A stretch of DNA of 64,000 nucleotides from Coraliomargarita sp965656715. GTDB lineage: Bacteria; Verrucomicrobiota; Verrucomicrobiia; Opitutales; Coraliomargaritaceae. The translations under genes and the position numbers were made by a program. This document shows, piece by piece, positions 24,647 to 37,769 of this stretch. Location: assembly GCA_965656715.1 (NCBI GenBank), contig CBFHLR010000006.1, positions 41,863-105,862 on the forward strand, given 5' to 3'. A model generated the notes under the pieces. That model had not been told where the DNA came from. It ran no database searches and saw only the letters and a list, made by a program, of their open reading frames with translations. Numbering within the stretch: position 1 is the first letter of the stretch; every line of letters begins with the position of its first letter.

Positions 24647-25693
24647 ATGCCATCCATTCCCGACGACCAACCAACTGGATCCGAGTTCATCGAAAAATCT
24701 CTCTCCGAGCCGGAGAACTCGCAAGAGTCGATGCTCCGGCCGCTTTCTTTCGACGACTTTGCAGGACAGGCGAAAACTCTGGAACGCCTAAAGGTCATGG
24801 TCGGCGCGGCCAAGAGTCGCGGTGAGCCACTCAATCACATTCTCCTCAGCGGACCTCCTGGCCTAGGTAAGACCACACTCTCGCTGATTCTCGGCAACGA
24901 GATGGAGAAGCAGGTCAGTATTACCTCCGGGCCGGTCATCGATAAGCCGGCCGATCTCGCGGGGCTGCTCACCAATTTGAACGAGGGCGACATTCTCTTC
25001 ATCGACGAGATTCACCGGATCCCGAAAACCGTCGAAGAGTATCTTTACTCGGCGATGGAAGACTTCCGGATCGACATTATGATCGATCAGGGGCCCAACG
25101 CCCGCAGTGTGCGACTGAACCTACCACGCTTCACTCTCCTCGGCGCGACTACCCGCATGGGCCTGCTCACCGCGCCGCTTCGCAGTCGCTTTACACTGCA
25201 ATCGCGCCTCAGCTACTACGACCACCACACACTGCATGGGATCGTCAAACGCACCTGCGGACTCCTAGATGTGAATTTCACCCCTGCTGGCGCTTCCGAA
25301 ATCGCCCGTCGGGCACGTGGCACGCCGCGTATCGCCAACAACTTGGTCAATTTCTGTCGTGACTACGCACAGCAGCGCGGCAACGGCACCATCTCCGAAA
25401 ACTCGGCAATGGCTGCACTCGAACTACTCGAAATCGATCAGCGCGGCCTCGACGAAATGGACAAACAAATCATGCGCGTGATGGCCGAGAATTATAAGGG
25501 CGGCCCCGTCGGCCTGCGCACGGTTGCGGTCGCCGTGGGCGAAGAAGCGCACACCCTCGAAGAAGTCCATGAACCCTTCCTCATCCAGGAAGGCTACATC
25601 CAACGCACTGCGCAAGGTCGCGTGCTCACGGATCGTGGCTGGCATGTCGTCGGACTCGAGCCCGAATCAGGCCTGCAAAGCGAGTTTTTATAG
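24647..25693 (+). CDS. ruvB: Holliday junction branch migration helicase RuvB
   Basis: 348 residues. The opening RPLSFDDFAGQ, Walker A GPPGLGKTT, Walker B ILFIDEIHR and the arginine-finger region ARGTPRIANNLV are all standard, with the C-terminal winged helix around GPVGLRTVAVAVGEE. RuvB is the hexameric motor that moves Holliday junctions with RuvA. ruvC is in the window but 16 kb away at 41.3 kb, and ruvA is not here. It lies between murA and a SpoU methyltransferase on the same strand. Confidence 0.97.
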   Translation: MPSIPDDQPTGSEFIEKSLSEPENSQESMLRPLSFDDFAGQAKTLERLKVMVGAAKSRGEPLNHILLSGPPGLGKTTLSLILGNEMEKQVSITSGPVIDKPADLAGLLTNLNEGDILFIDEIHRIPKTVEEYLYSAMEDFRIDIMIDQGPNARSVRLNLPRFTLLGATTRMGLLTAPLRSRFTLQSRLSYYDHHTLHGIVKRTCGLLDVNFTPAGASEIARRARGTPRIANNLVNFCRDYAQQRGNGTISENSAMAALELLEIDQRGLDEMDKQIMRVMAENYKGGPVGLRTVAVAVGEEAHTLEEVHEPFLIQEGYIQRTAQGRVLTDRGWHVVGLEPESGLQSEFL

Positions 25694-25730
25694 GCTTTCC
25701 ACTTTCCCAGAAACCTTCACTCTTCCGAGC

Positions 25731-26297
25731 ATGGGCCGTAACTCTGTCAAAAAAATCAAGAAAGCACCCCGCTATTCCGCGCGTGCTTCCGTGCTGCATC
25801 TGGAAAACGAAGACGACTTGTTCGACCTGATTGAGCGGACCGAGAACCCCTTAATTTTGCTGCTCGAAGGTGTCCAAGACCCGCACAATCTCGGTGCCTG
25901 CCTACGCACTGCATCCGGCGCAGGTGTGACTGCCGTGCTCGTGCCAGTGAAAGGCGCATGCAGCATCACACATACCGTGCGCGACGTCTCTTGCGGCGGA
26001 GCCGACGAAGTGCCCTTCCTCAAGATCAAGAACACCAGCATGTTGCTGCGTAAGTTCAAAGATCGCGACATCCAGATCGTCGGCACGATGGACAAAGGTG
26101 AAGGCAATCTCTACGACGTCGATTTCACGCCGCCGACCTGTGTGGTGCTCGGCAGCGAGGGCTGGGGCATTCGTAAAGTGACCAGCGACCTCTGCGACGA
26201 GCTCGTCAGCATCCCGATGGCTGGAACAGTCGACTGTTTAAACGTTTCTGTGTCAGCGGGAGTTTGTCTTTACGAAGCGGTGCGTCAGCGTCTATAA
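25731..26297 (+). CDS. SpoU/TrmH-type RNA 2'-O-methyltransferase (RlmB-like, short)
   Basis: 188 residues from ATG 25731; the open frame reaching back to 25524 overlaps ruvB and is not real. The SPOUT knot motifs are LLEGVQDPHNLGACLRTA, VLGSEGWGI and IPMAGTVDCLNVSVSAG. Compared with E. coli RlmB (243 residues) it lacks almost all of the N-terminal L30e-like RNA-binding domain, and the usual Ser of the last motif is Cys. It probably methylates a ribose in 23S rRNA or tRNA, but the target is open. The basic N-terminus may replace the missing domain. Confidence 0.82.
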   Translation: MGRNSVKKIKKAPRYSARASVLHLENEDDLFDLIERTENPLILLLEGVQDPHNLGACLRTASGAGVTAVLVPVKGACSITHTVRDVSCGGADEVPFLKIKNTSMLLRKFKDRDIQIVGTMDKGEGNLYDVDFTPPTCVVLGSEGWGIRKVTSDLCDELVSIPMAGTVDCLNVSVSAGVCLYEAVRQRL

Positions 26298-26321
26298 GCG
26301 GCACCTTCAAATCTGCCCTCT

Positions 26322-27407
26322 ATGAAAAAAGTCTTTATCTCCGGATGTTACGACATCCTCCACGGTGGCCACATCCAGTTCTTCAAAGAAGCCAAAGCGC
26401 TCGGCGACCACCTGACCGTCTCGTTCGCTTCCGATAAAGTGCTCTGGGAGCACAAGAAGCGCCGCACCTCGATCCCACAGGACCACAAGCTGGCGCTCAT
26501 GACCTCGCTCGATATCGTTGATCAAGTTGTGATTGGTGACTGCGACGATCTCGGTCTCGATTTCAAGGAACACTTCCTCAATGTCCGTCCGGACATTCTA
26601 GCAGTCACAGAGGACGACCAATACGCCGATGCCAAGAAGGCACTCTGCGCTGAAGTCGGCGCCGAATATGTCGTGCTACCGAAGACCCCACCACAATTCA
26701 CACCGGTCTCCACCACTTCGATCGTGCGCAACATTCGCACTCCAGCGTATGCTCCGCTACGGGTCGACTTCGGCGGAGGCTGGCTTGATGTGCCGCGTCA
26801 TGCGCGTGAAGGCGGCTTCATCGTAAACTGTGCAATCTCGCCTCTGGTGTCCCTCAACGACTGGGGCTACGAACAAAAGTCAGGCCTCGGTGGCAGCGGC
26901 GCATGGGCGCTGCTGAATGGCAACGACGGCGTCGAAAGCGAACTCGCGCTCGGGGTCGGCTGGCAGGACCCAGCGATTATTCGCGAAACCGGCCTCTGCG
27001 TCTGGCGCAGCGGCCCAAAACCGGTCCTACACTTCAAGCGCAACGGTGACTTCCTGCGCGGCCACATGGCCCTGCACTACACCGACATTCCGCACGACAC
27101 ACCAGCCAACGCTGACAACAAGCGCGATTACGATTTAATCGAGCAAGCCGGCAAGGCCGCCAAACAAGCGGTCTTCGAAGGCAGCGTCACCAAACTTGGT
27201 GAAGCCGTGCAGCTCAGCTATCAGGCCCAGCTCGGCGAAGGCATGCAGGAACTCCCTGATGCCCAAGGCTGCGTCGGACGAAAATACGTCGGCGGCGGCT
27301 GGGGTGGCTACGCGCTCTACCTCTTTGAGCACAGCGAAGACCGCGACACATTCGTTGCCTCCGCGACAAACAACCGTCCGGTCGAGCCCTACATTACAAT
27401 TCGCTAG
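26322..27407 (+). CDS. Cytidylyltransferase - GHMP kinase-like fusion
   Basis: 361 residues. Residues 1-135 are a nucleotidyltransferase of the glycerol-phosphate cytidylyltransferase/HldE type, with the HxGH-class site HGGH at 14-17 and the later STTSIVRNI. From about 145 the protein continues as a shortened GHMP sugar kinase: APLRVDFGGGWLDVP (motif 1), GLGGSGAWA (motif 2) and GGGWGGYALYLF (motif 3). Sugar GHMP kinases usually need about 330 residues and this half has about 215. The order and kinase type differ from HldE, whose kinase is PfkB-type and N-terminal. It may activate a sugar phosphate for envelope glycan. Confidence 0.78.
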   Translation: MKKVFISGCYDILHGGHIQFFKEAKALGDHLTVSFASDKVLWEHKKRRTSIPQDHKLALMTSLDIVDQVVIGDCDDLGLDFKEHFLNVRPDILAVTEDDQYADAKKALCAEVGAEYVVLPKTPPQFTPVSTTSIVRNIRTPAYAPLRVDFGGGWLDVPRHAREGGFIVNCAISPLVSLNDWGYEQKSGLGGSGAWALLNGNDGVESELALGVGWQDPAIIRETGLCVWRSGPKPVLHFKRNGDFLRGHMALHYTDIPHDTPANADNKRDYDLIEQAGKAAKQAVFEGSVTKLGEAVQLSYQAQLGEGMQELPDAQGCVGRKYVGGGWGGYALYLFEHSEDRDTFVASATNNRPVEPYITIR

Positions 27408-27527
27408 GCACAGATAGGCGCTTTTTCCTTTACGGACGCCGAGAGGGGCTCAGTTTATTTCGTTTCACAGATTACGTGGACTGAGGTGCTTCTGGCCTCC
27501 GTCTTCTGAACTCTGACTTCTGAAACA

Positions 27528-28709
<1,182 letters not shown>

Positions 28710-28784
28710 ATTCGCCCTGCGGCGCTTTACAAAACTGGCAAAACGAACAACTACCAACTAACAACGATCAACACCAACACTACC

Positions 28785-29258
28785 ATGGCACTCGCAACAG
28801 GCACCAAAGCACCCGAATTTACACTCAAAACCAAGACCGCTGAAGGTCTTGAAGACGTCGCACTTGCCGACAATTTCGGCAAGCAAAAGACCGTTCTCCT
28901 CTTCTTCCCACTCGCATTCACCAGTGTCTGCATGGAAGAAATGTGCTCCGTTAGCTCCGGCATCCAAGACTACAAGGACCTGAACGCAGCCGTTTACGGC
29001 ATCTCCGTAGACAGCCCATTCACTCTTGAGAAGATGGCAGCCGTCGATGCTCTGCAGTTTCCACTGCTGAGCGACTTCAACAAAGACGTCTCCACTGCAT
29101 ACGATGTGCTCTTCGAAGACCTCATTGGCTTCAAGGGCGTCTCCAAGCGCTCAGCCTTCGTCGTCGATGAAAAAGGCACCATCATCTATGCAGAGTCTTC
29201 CGACGATCCAAAGCAACTTCCAGACTTTGACGCAATCAAGGCAGCTCTAAAGGGCTAA
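28785..29258 (+). CDS. Peroxiredoxin (AhpE/AhpC-TSA type)
   Basis: 157 residues, cytoplasmic. The peroxidatic cysteine is in FPLAFTSVCMEEMC, matching the PxxxTxxC active site of AhpC/TSA proteins; a second cysteine lies five residues later and could act as resolving cysteine. The remaining thioredoxin-like core (FPLLSDFNKDVSTAYDVL, FVVDEKGTI) is complete. It is the second peroxiredoxin of the window and, unlike the one at 13.3 kb, has no signal peptide. It follows tyrS by 75 bases of A/C-rich DNA. Confidence 0.88.
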   Translation: MALATGTKAPEFTLKTKTAEGLEDVALADNFGKQKTVLLFFPLAFTSVCMEEMCSVSSGIQDYKDLNAAVYGISVDSPFTLEKMAAVDALQFPLLSDFNKDVSTAYDVLFEDLIGFKGVSKRSAFVVDEKGTIIYAESSDDPKQLPDFDAIKAALKG

Positions 29259-29429
29259 GCCTGATAAAGTTGATTAAGAAATCAGCTCGCGGCACACATA
29301 TAGTTGACCTCAGGCGTCGAATTGATTCGGCTACTGGGGTCAATTATTACCGCCGCATGCTTGCTCATTTCGAGAACCTAGCTCTGCGGCTTACTCTTAG
29401 AAGCTTAACATACGCAATCGCTCCACCGC

Positions 29430-29945
29430 ATGAGTGACCCCCAACAGCCGACCTTCCTCGTCAGCGCCTACTCCGACCCCGTCGCGGTTCGGATCAACGG
29501 CAAGGCAAACTACCTGAACTGCAACAACTTTCGAGAGTTCATGGAGAAAATGGTCGCCGACGGCAAGCGCAGCTTCCTCCTCGACTTCGAGCATTGCCGC
29601 GGCATGGACAGCACCTTTCTAGGGATTCTGGCTGGCACTGCTCTCGAACTCCAGAAACAGGAGCCTGCGGGCAAATTAACACTCTGTAAGCTTGGCGAGC
29701 GCAACCACGACCTGATTTGCAACCTCGGCCTACAAACCTTGCTCGACATTCTTGAGCCGGACGAGGCATGCGCCGATTGCCCAAGCGAAGAGTTCTCCAG
29801 TCTGGATAATCAGGAGGTCTCGAATGCCGCCAACGTGCTGAAAGCACATGAGAATTTGGTGCATGCCGACGATGAAAATGCGGCTAAGTTCCAAGACGTT
29901 ATCGCTTTCTTGAAAAATCAGGTCGAGTCCGACGAAAACAAGTGA
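29430..29945 (+). CDS. STAS-domain anti-sigma-antagonist-like protein
   Basis: 171 residues. Residues about 10-105 form a STAS domain with the phospho-acceptor motif GMDSTFLGIL, where Ser61 corresponds to the regulated serine of SpoIIAA/RsbV. A 65-residue acidic, helical C-terminal extension is additional to the usual 110-residue family length. The next gene, 35 bases downstream, is a GAF-PP2C phosphatase of the RsbU class, which would dephosphorylate such a serine. The matching kinase/anti-sigma (RsbW) is not in the window. Confidence 0.85.
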   Translation: MSDPQQPTFLVSAYSDPVAVRINGKANYLNCNNFREFMEKMVADGKRSFLLDFEHCRGMDSTFLGILAGTALELQKQEPAGKLTLCKLGERNHDLICNLGLQTLLDILEPDEACADCPSEEFSSLDNQEVSNAANVLKAHENLVHADDENAAKFQDVIAFLKNQVESDENK

Positions 29946-29980
29946 CTCGCCTCACAACAAACGATTAGGATACATACCAT

Positions 29981-31402
29981 ATGATCCTGTCGTTTGTATT
30001 CGGAATCTTAACCGGAGCCTTCCTGCTCTGGTTATTCTACTTAGGCAAACGCAAGCAGATCAAACTGCTGGACGAAGAAAAGCAGCTGCTGGTCCAAGAG
30101 AAGCAGATCGTTGTTGAGTTCATGCATAATATGGTCGAGGCCGTCGTCGAAGAAGGCGACCGCAAGGGCATGTTTCAGCGTATTATTCACGCCGCGATCC
30201 TCAGCACCGGTGCCATGAGCGCAGCAATCTTCGAGCGTCGTAAAGACGACTGCCTCTACGGAGTCGCGGTCGAAGGGTTGTTTCCTCCACAACGCCCCAT
30301 CAATCCAGAATTCGCCGAAGTCTCGACACGCTCGAAACATATCGCGGAAATCCTAAAATCTGAAACCTTTCAGATGGGTGAGGGCCTGATCGGCGCCGTC
30401 GCAAAAACGCGCCGCGCAGTGCTGATTTCCGATGCCACAAATGACCCACGCGTCGTCCAGCACAATGACCCAGCACTGCACGTGCGCTCAATCATTGTGG
30501 CACCTGTGATTTTCAAAGAGCAGCTCATCGCTGTCCTCGCCGTCGCCAACCCGTCCGACGGCCTCGCCTTCACCGACACCGATTTCTCACTGGTCGAGTC
30601 GCTTGCTGAGCAAGTAGGACTCGCTGTGCATAACAGCGACTCTCTGAAACTCCAACTCGAAAAGAACAAGCTCGATCTCGATATTGAACTGGCAGGTAGC
30701 ATCCAAAACCTGCTGTTGCCTTCAACCTTCCCCACCTCTCACTCACTCGACTTCGCGGCCCACTATACGGCCGCCCAAAAAGTCGGCGGCGACCTCTACG
30801 ACATCTTTCCAGTGAACTCGCACAAAGTGGGCGTTGTGGTCGCCGACGTCTCGGGCAAAGGGATCTCCGCTTCACTCGTGATGGCAATCTGCCAAACCAA
30901 CTTGCGCCATCTCTCCCGCCACGAAGAATCGCCGGCCAAAGTGCTTCAGACAATCAACGCCGCGATGCAAAGCTCGATGCGACGAGATATGTTCATCACC
31001 ATGATCTACGCGATCATCGACACCGAGACCGGAACACTGACCCTCGCACGCGCAGGCCATGAGTTGCCGCTGCTCAGTCGCAGCTCCAAGGTCGAAAGCA
31101 TCTCCTCGCCCGGTATGGCAGTTGGAATGGTGCCTCCGGAGATCTTCGACGCAAACATCGAAGACCTCACGCTTCGCTTTGAAAAAGGTGACTGCCTCAT
31201 GCTTTACACGGACGGCGTCACGGAAAGCATCAACGATCAGGGCGAAGAATACAGCACAGCACGCCTATCACATACATTGGAAACCAACCGCGAGAAGCCC
31301 GCGCAACTGATACTTGATAATTGCCTAAAGGATGTTGAAAGCTTCGCGGCCATTGAAGGCCAACTCGACGACCTGACACTCATTGCCGTCAAGCACCGCT
31401 GA
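29981..31402 (+). CDS. Membrane-anchored GAF-PP2C (SpoIIE/RsbU-type) serine phosphatase
   Basis: 473 residues. One N-terminal membrane helix (residues 2-20) is followed by a short coiled coil, a GAF sensor domain (about 55-205: MGEGLIGAVAKTRR, VIFKEQLIAVLAV), and a SpoIIE-type PP2C phosphatase (about 245-470). Metal-binding motifs VGGDLYDIF and VADVSGKG are intact, as is MLYTDGVTE. It should turn GAF signals into dephosphorylation of the STAS protein encoded upstream. The stop overlaps the convergent ADP-ribosylglycohydrolase-like gene by 14 bases. Confidence 0.9.
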   Translation: MILSFVFGILTGAFLLWLFYLGKRKQIKLLDEEKQLLVQEKQIVVEFMHNMVEAVVEEGDRKGMFQRIIHAAILSTGAMSAAIFERRKDDCLYGVAVEGLFPPQRPINPEFAEVSTRSKHIAEILKSETFQMGEGLIGAVAKTRRAVLISDATNDPRVVQHNDPALHVRSIIVAPVIFKEQLIAVLAVANPSDGLAFTDTDFSLVESLAEQVGLAVHNSDSLKLQLEKNKLDLDIELAGSIQNLLLPSTFPTSHSLDFAAHYTAAQKVGGDLYDIFPVNSHKVGVVVADVSGKGISASLVMAICQTNLRHLSRHEESPAKVLQTINAAMQSSMRRDMFITMIYAIIDTETGTLTLARAGHELPLLSRSSKVESISSPGMAVGMVPPEIFDANIEDLTLRFEKGDCLMLYTDGVTESINDQGEEYSTARLSHTLETNREKPAQLILDNCLKDVESFAAIEGQLDDLTLIAVKHR

Positions 31403-32384
31403 AGGCACCCACTTGAGGGCTAGATTCAAGCCCCGCAAGCCAGCGCTCAGGCACTCCATTCTGCGCAGCAAGTAATGAGCCCACAACGATACCGCGATGC
31501 GCATTGTCCCCACCGCATCGCGCATTGGCAATGACACCCGCACTGAAGTCCTCATGATACTTCCATGCGAAATGCAGAGAGGCCGTAAACGACTCAGGAA
31601 GATAGCAGGCAGGCGTCAAATACCGACCAACGACCGAACGGTCCTCAAATGAGGTCCAGGTATCGAACTGGCCGGGCGATGCCCATTCACCACCATGCTT
31701 GATGATCACCTCACGCAGCGAGGCACCAGCGGCAATCGCGTGTAGCATCCGCGTAAGCGCCTGCCCCGCACGAGCAATCTCACTGCCATGATGCGTTAAG
31801 GCGAGATGCACACTGACAAGATCCACATCATCCGATACCATGCGATTTCCCAGACGGTCTAAGCCAGCCAACAAGAACGGCACTGGAGTTAAGCCGCCGA
31901 TATGAATATCCTTAATGCCGCACTGAGCCGGGCGATGACCACGGGCTAAGTTCTCAAAGAATGCCCGATGGTATTCCTCCACATAGGTATCCTTGTGCCA
32001 ACCGGCAGTGCGCATACGCTCGACATAAAGATGCAACCACGCCTCAGGGTCATAAGCATCCGCACGCACGATCAGCTCATACAATTCGACCCCGAGTCGC
32101 ACGTTCAGGGTATTCCCACCCGCAGGGAGGAACTGATGATAGTGGACGCCACGCTGCCCCCAATACTGCGCCTGCTCGTGCAGGATGTCTGCATCCTTAT
32201 TGCGGGGCGTATACTTTGATCGCCAAAGAATACTGTCCGGGTGTGGATTACGTGGTGCCTGATAGGAGCCCAGATCGGGATAATCACGATCCAGAGCATT
32301 GGTATCATAATACCAGTGCACCGGCATGGAAATCGCATCGGCAACTTGAGCGCCGAGCATCGCATTCTGTATCGCTTCGTTCAT
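31389..32384 (-). CDS. ADP-ribosylglycohydrolase family protein
   Basis: 331 residues from ATG 32384, two bases after the stop of the thioesterase gene. The open frame to 32426 would overlap that gene. The family's C-terminal signature ARCGGDNAHRGIVVGSLLAA is present. The N-terminal MLGAQVADAISMPVHWY corresponds to the usual GxxxGDAxG(x)P metal/ligand site, but with changed residues. The family removes ADP-ribose from proteins or nucleosides (DraG, ARH3); the substrate here is unknown. Its tail overlaps the PP2C gene. Confidence 0.8.
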   Translation of the reverse strand: MNEAIQNAMLGAQVADAISMPVHWYYDTNALDRDYPDLGSYQAPRNPHPDSILWRSKYTPRNKDADILHEQAQYWGQRGVHYHQFLPAGGNTLNVRLGVELYELIVRADAYDPEAWLHLYVERMRTAGWHKDTYVEEYHRAFFENLARGHRPAQCGIKDIHIGGLTPVPFLLAGLDRLGNRMVSDDVDLVSVHLALTHHGSEIARAGQALTRMLHAIAAGASLREVIIKHGGEWASPGQFDTWTSFEDRSVVGRYLTPACYLPESFTASLHFAWKYHEDFSAGVIANARCGGDNAHRGIVVGSLLAAQNGVPERWLAGLESSPQVGAFSGA

Positions 32385-32386
32385 CG

Positions 32387-32800
32387 TTAATACGCCTCCA
32401 TCGCAGCACGAAAGGATTCCGACCATGGCGCAGGCTGGTGTGTCTGGCCCGACAGCTTGCAGATGGTTCGTTTACCATCGCAGTAAAGTTTCGCTTCATC
32501 CTCGGAACGAATCGCAAAGTTCATCACCACGCCCGAGCTACGTATACGGTCCAGTTGATATTCCACTCGAATTGGCCCCGGGTTGCGCACGGGCTCACGA
32601 AAGCGGGATTCAATGCTGTGGACCACCACATAGATATCTTCGTCGCGATCTGCATTGAAATCATTCACCCCCAGCAAGTGCTCGAAGAACTTTTGCTGGG
32701 CCCGCTCCAGATGCAAGAGGTAGCGCGTATGGTGCAAGACGCCCAACGCATCCAGCTCATCAAAATAGACCTGCGAAGTATAAGTAAATGTCGTCAACAT
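32387..32800 (-). CDS. Acyl-CoA thioesterase, 4HBT hot-dog fold
   Basis: 137 residues from ATG 32800. The N-terminal strand and active-site helix YFDELDALGVLHHTRYLLHLERA follow the YbgC/4-hydroxybenzoyl-CoA thioesterase pattern, where Asp is catalytic; here the position reads D-E-L-D-A. The rest gives the expected long central strands (FREPVRNPGPIRVEY). It would hydrolyse short or aromatic acyl-CoA thioesters. It is tightly coupled to the ADP-ribosylglycohydrolase-like gene downstream. Its promoter side faces acnB, 119 bases away. Confidence 0.8.
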   Translation of the reverse strand: MLTTFTYTSQVYFDELDALGVLHHTRYLLHLERAQQKFFEHLLGVNDFNADRDEDIYVVVHSIESRFREPVRNPGPIRVEYQLDRIRSSGVVMNFAIRSEDEAKLYCDGKRTICKLSGQTHQPAPWSESFRAAMEAY

Positions 32801-32919
32801 ACAGACCACATCGTATCTATATGCTTCGAGCTTACGAAAAGAACGTATCTCTGTATCAAAACACAAAGAAGCCGCAGGCTAAGACCTGCGGCTTCTGTTC
32901 GATTAAATCTGACTAGCAG

Positions 32920-35688
<2,769 letters not shown>

Positions 35689-35888
35689 GAATGGCGAGAA
35701 ACTCTCTGCCGAAGTCCATGTATTTCAAGAAGATTCTGCATGCAAAGCCCCCAAATCACTCATGACGATTACACATAGAATAGATAGCTGCAGGCTCGTT
35801 CACCACTTGACATTGAGAGCCTTTCGGTGAAAAACATTGCCACACCCTCTCTCTGGGACGCGAACGTTACTCACTTACTACTGGCACT

Positions 35889-36911
35889 GTGCTCGGATTC
35901 ATCTCCAACGACATCGGAATCGACTTAGGAACTGCAAACACCCTGGTGTTTGCTAAGGACAAAGGCATTGTCCTGCGTGAGCCCAGTGTGGTAGCGGTCT
36001 ACACGTCGACGAAGAAGGTCTGTGCAGTGGGTGCTGAAGCGAAGAAAATGCTCGGCCGCACCCCCGGGAATATCAGCGCGATCCGCCCGATGAAGGACGG
36101 CGTGATCGCCGATTTTGAGATTACTGAAGCCATGCTTCGGTATTTCATCAACAAGGTGAACCGTGCAAAAACTTTTGTCGCACCTCGCATCGTGGTCGCC
36201 GTGCCTTCAGGCATCACCGAAGTCGAGCGCCGCGCAGTGAAAGATTCTGCAATCCGCGCTGGAGCACGCGATGTGGTTCTGATCGAAGAACCAATGGCCG
36301 CAGCCATTGGCGTCGGCCTGCCAATCGACGAACCGGCAGCGAATATGATCGTCGACATCGGCGGCGGCACCACCGAAGTGGCAATCATCTCACTCGCGGG
36401 TGTCGTTTACACCAAGAGTATCCGCGTCGGCGGCGACGAGATCGACAACGCCATCGTCAACTACATGAAACGCGCCTACAATCTCTTGATCGGTGAGCGC
36501 ACTGCGGAAGAGATCAAGATCAAGGTCGGCTCCGCCTATCCGCTTGAAGAAGAAATTTCCATGGATGTGCGTGGCCGCGACTCCGTTGCCGGCCTGCCTA
36601 AGTCCATCACGATCAGCTCGCAGGAGATCCGCGAAGCGCTCTCAGACACGATGGCAGCCATCACCGAGTTGGTGCGCAACGCCTTGGAGCGCTGCCCACC
36701 GGAACTGTCTGCCGACCTGATCGACCGCGGCTTCGTGCTCGCCGGTGGTGGTGCACAGATTCGTGGGCTCGACCAGCAGTTGAGCGATGCAACAGGACTT
36801 CCGGTTGTGATTGCCGACTCGCCGCTGACAGCGGTTGCGAACGGCACTGGCTTGGTGCTTCAGGAATTGGCCTTCTTGCTGAAGGACCTCACGACAACCC
36901 CTAAAAGCTAG
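35889..36911 (+). CDS. mreB: Rod-shape actin homologue MreB
   Basis: 340 residues starting at GTG 35889. The actin-fold signature DIGIDLGTANTLVF (phosphate 1), DIGGGTTEVAIISLAG (phosphate 2) and VLAGGGAQIRGLD (adenosine) are complete. MreB filaments direct lateral wall growth with MreC, MreD, RodA and PBP2. This is the first gene of an mreB-mreC-mreD-mrdA run; rodA is not seen after mrdA. A possible -35 TTGACA at 35807-35812 lies in the 200-base divergent gap with acnB, without a good -10. Confidence 0.96.
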   Translation: MLGFISNDIGIDLGTANTLVFAKDKGIVLREPSVVAVYTSTKKVCAVGAEAKKMLGRTPGNISAIRPMKDGVIADFEITEAMLRYFINKVNRAKTFVAPRIVVAVPSGITEVERRAVKDSAIRAGARDVVLIEEPMAAAIGVGLPIDEPAANMIVDIGGGTTEVAIISLAGVVYTKSIRVGGDEIDNAIVNYMKRAYNLLIGERTAEEIKIKVGSAYPLEEEISMDVRGRDSVAGLPKSITISSQEIREALSDTMAAITELVRNALERCPPELSADLIDRGFVLAGGGAQIRGLDQQLSDATGLPVVIADSPLTAVANGTGLVLQELAFLLKDLTTTPKS

Positions 36912-36920
36912 GTTCCGGAC

Positions 36921-37769
36921 GTGGCGAAACACCGCCTCGATAAGCTGAAGCCACTCGTTGCGCTCGGCATCTTCCTGCTTGGATGGTGGATCCTGCCAAC
37001 GATTTTCAAGTCATTCCTAAAGGCCAGCTTCACGGAATTTCAGGCACCGTCATGGGTTGCCACCTCCTATCTGAACGACCTGGAAGACTTCTGGGCGCGG
37101 CGCAGCCACTCGAAAGTGGAATTAATCGAGGCTGGCAAAGAGCTCGAACGCAACAACGCCCGCTATCAAATCATGGCGCAACGCTACGAGACCCTTGAAG
37201 GCGAAGTTGAGCGTCTTCAAGCCATACTGGATCTGCCCAACCAACGCGAATTTCGCAACGAGGTGGCTCGAGTCATCCGCCGAGATCACAATGCGTGGTG
37301 GAGCCAACTCATCCTCCGCAAGGGACGCGACTATGGCGTCACCGAAGGCGCGGCGGTCATCTTTTCCGGCGGTGTGGTCGGACGCGTGGTCGAAGTCAAT
37401 GCATTCACCTCCCGTGTCGATTTGATCACCAGCCCGAACTTCCGTATTGCTGCTCAATTCGAGAAAGACCAACGCCCGGTCATCTACCAAGGTATCCCGC
37501 AGAGTAGCTTCGGAGATCCGATCGGAGCGGTGCGTGATGCCCCGCAGGATCTAGTCGCCAATTCGCAAGACCCACTTAAGCTCATCACCACTCACCTCGG
37601 CGGCACCTTTCCCGCAGGGCTGACGATCGGCACAGTTTCCTGGCTCGAGCCGGATAGTTCCGGAATCTTCCAAGCTGGTGACGTGGTTCTCGACAAGCGT
37701 CTACTCAACCTACGCGAAGTCACCATTCTGATTCCGCTCAACCCAAAAACCGAAGCCGATGTATTTTGA
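36921..37769 (+). CDS. mreC: Rod-shape protein MreC
   Basis: 282 residues from GTG 36921, nine bases after mreB. One N-terminal membrane helix (LVALGIFLLGWWILP) precedes a coiled coil (ERNNARYQIMAQRYETLEGEVERLQ) and the double beta-barrel periplasmic domain with VTEGAAVIFSGGVVGRVVEVN. MreC links the cytoplasmic MreB to PBP2 in the elongasome. Its last 11 bases overlap mreD, indicating translational coupling. Confidence 0.92.
   Translation: MAKHRLDKLKPLVALGIFLLGWWILPTIFKSFLKASFTEFQAPSWVATSYLNDLEDFWARRSHSKVELIEAGKELERNNARYQIMAQRYETLEGEVERLQAILDLPNQREFRNEVARVIRRDHNAWWSQLILRKGRDYGVTEGAAVIFSGGVVGRVVEVNAFTSRVDLITSPNFRIAAQFEKDQRPVIYQGIPQSSFGDPIGAVRDAPQDLVANSQDPLKLITTHLGGTFPAGLTIGTVSWLEPDSSGIFQAGDVVLDKRLLNLREVTILIPLNPKTEADVF

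Noticed and set aside
35807..35812. TTGACA as -35 of mreB
   Set aside because: No acceptable -10 at 16-18 bases, so not listed as a promoter.
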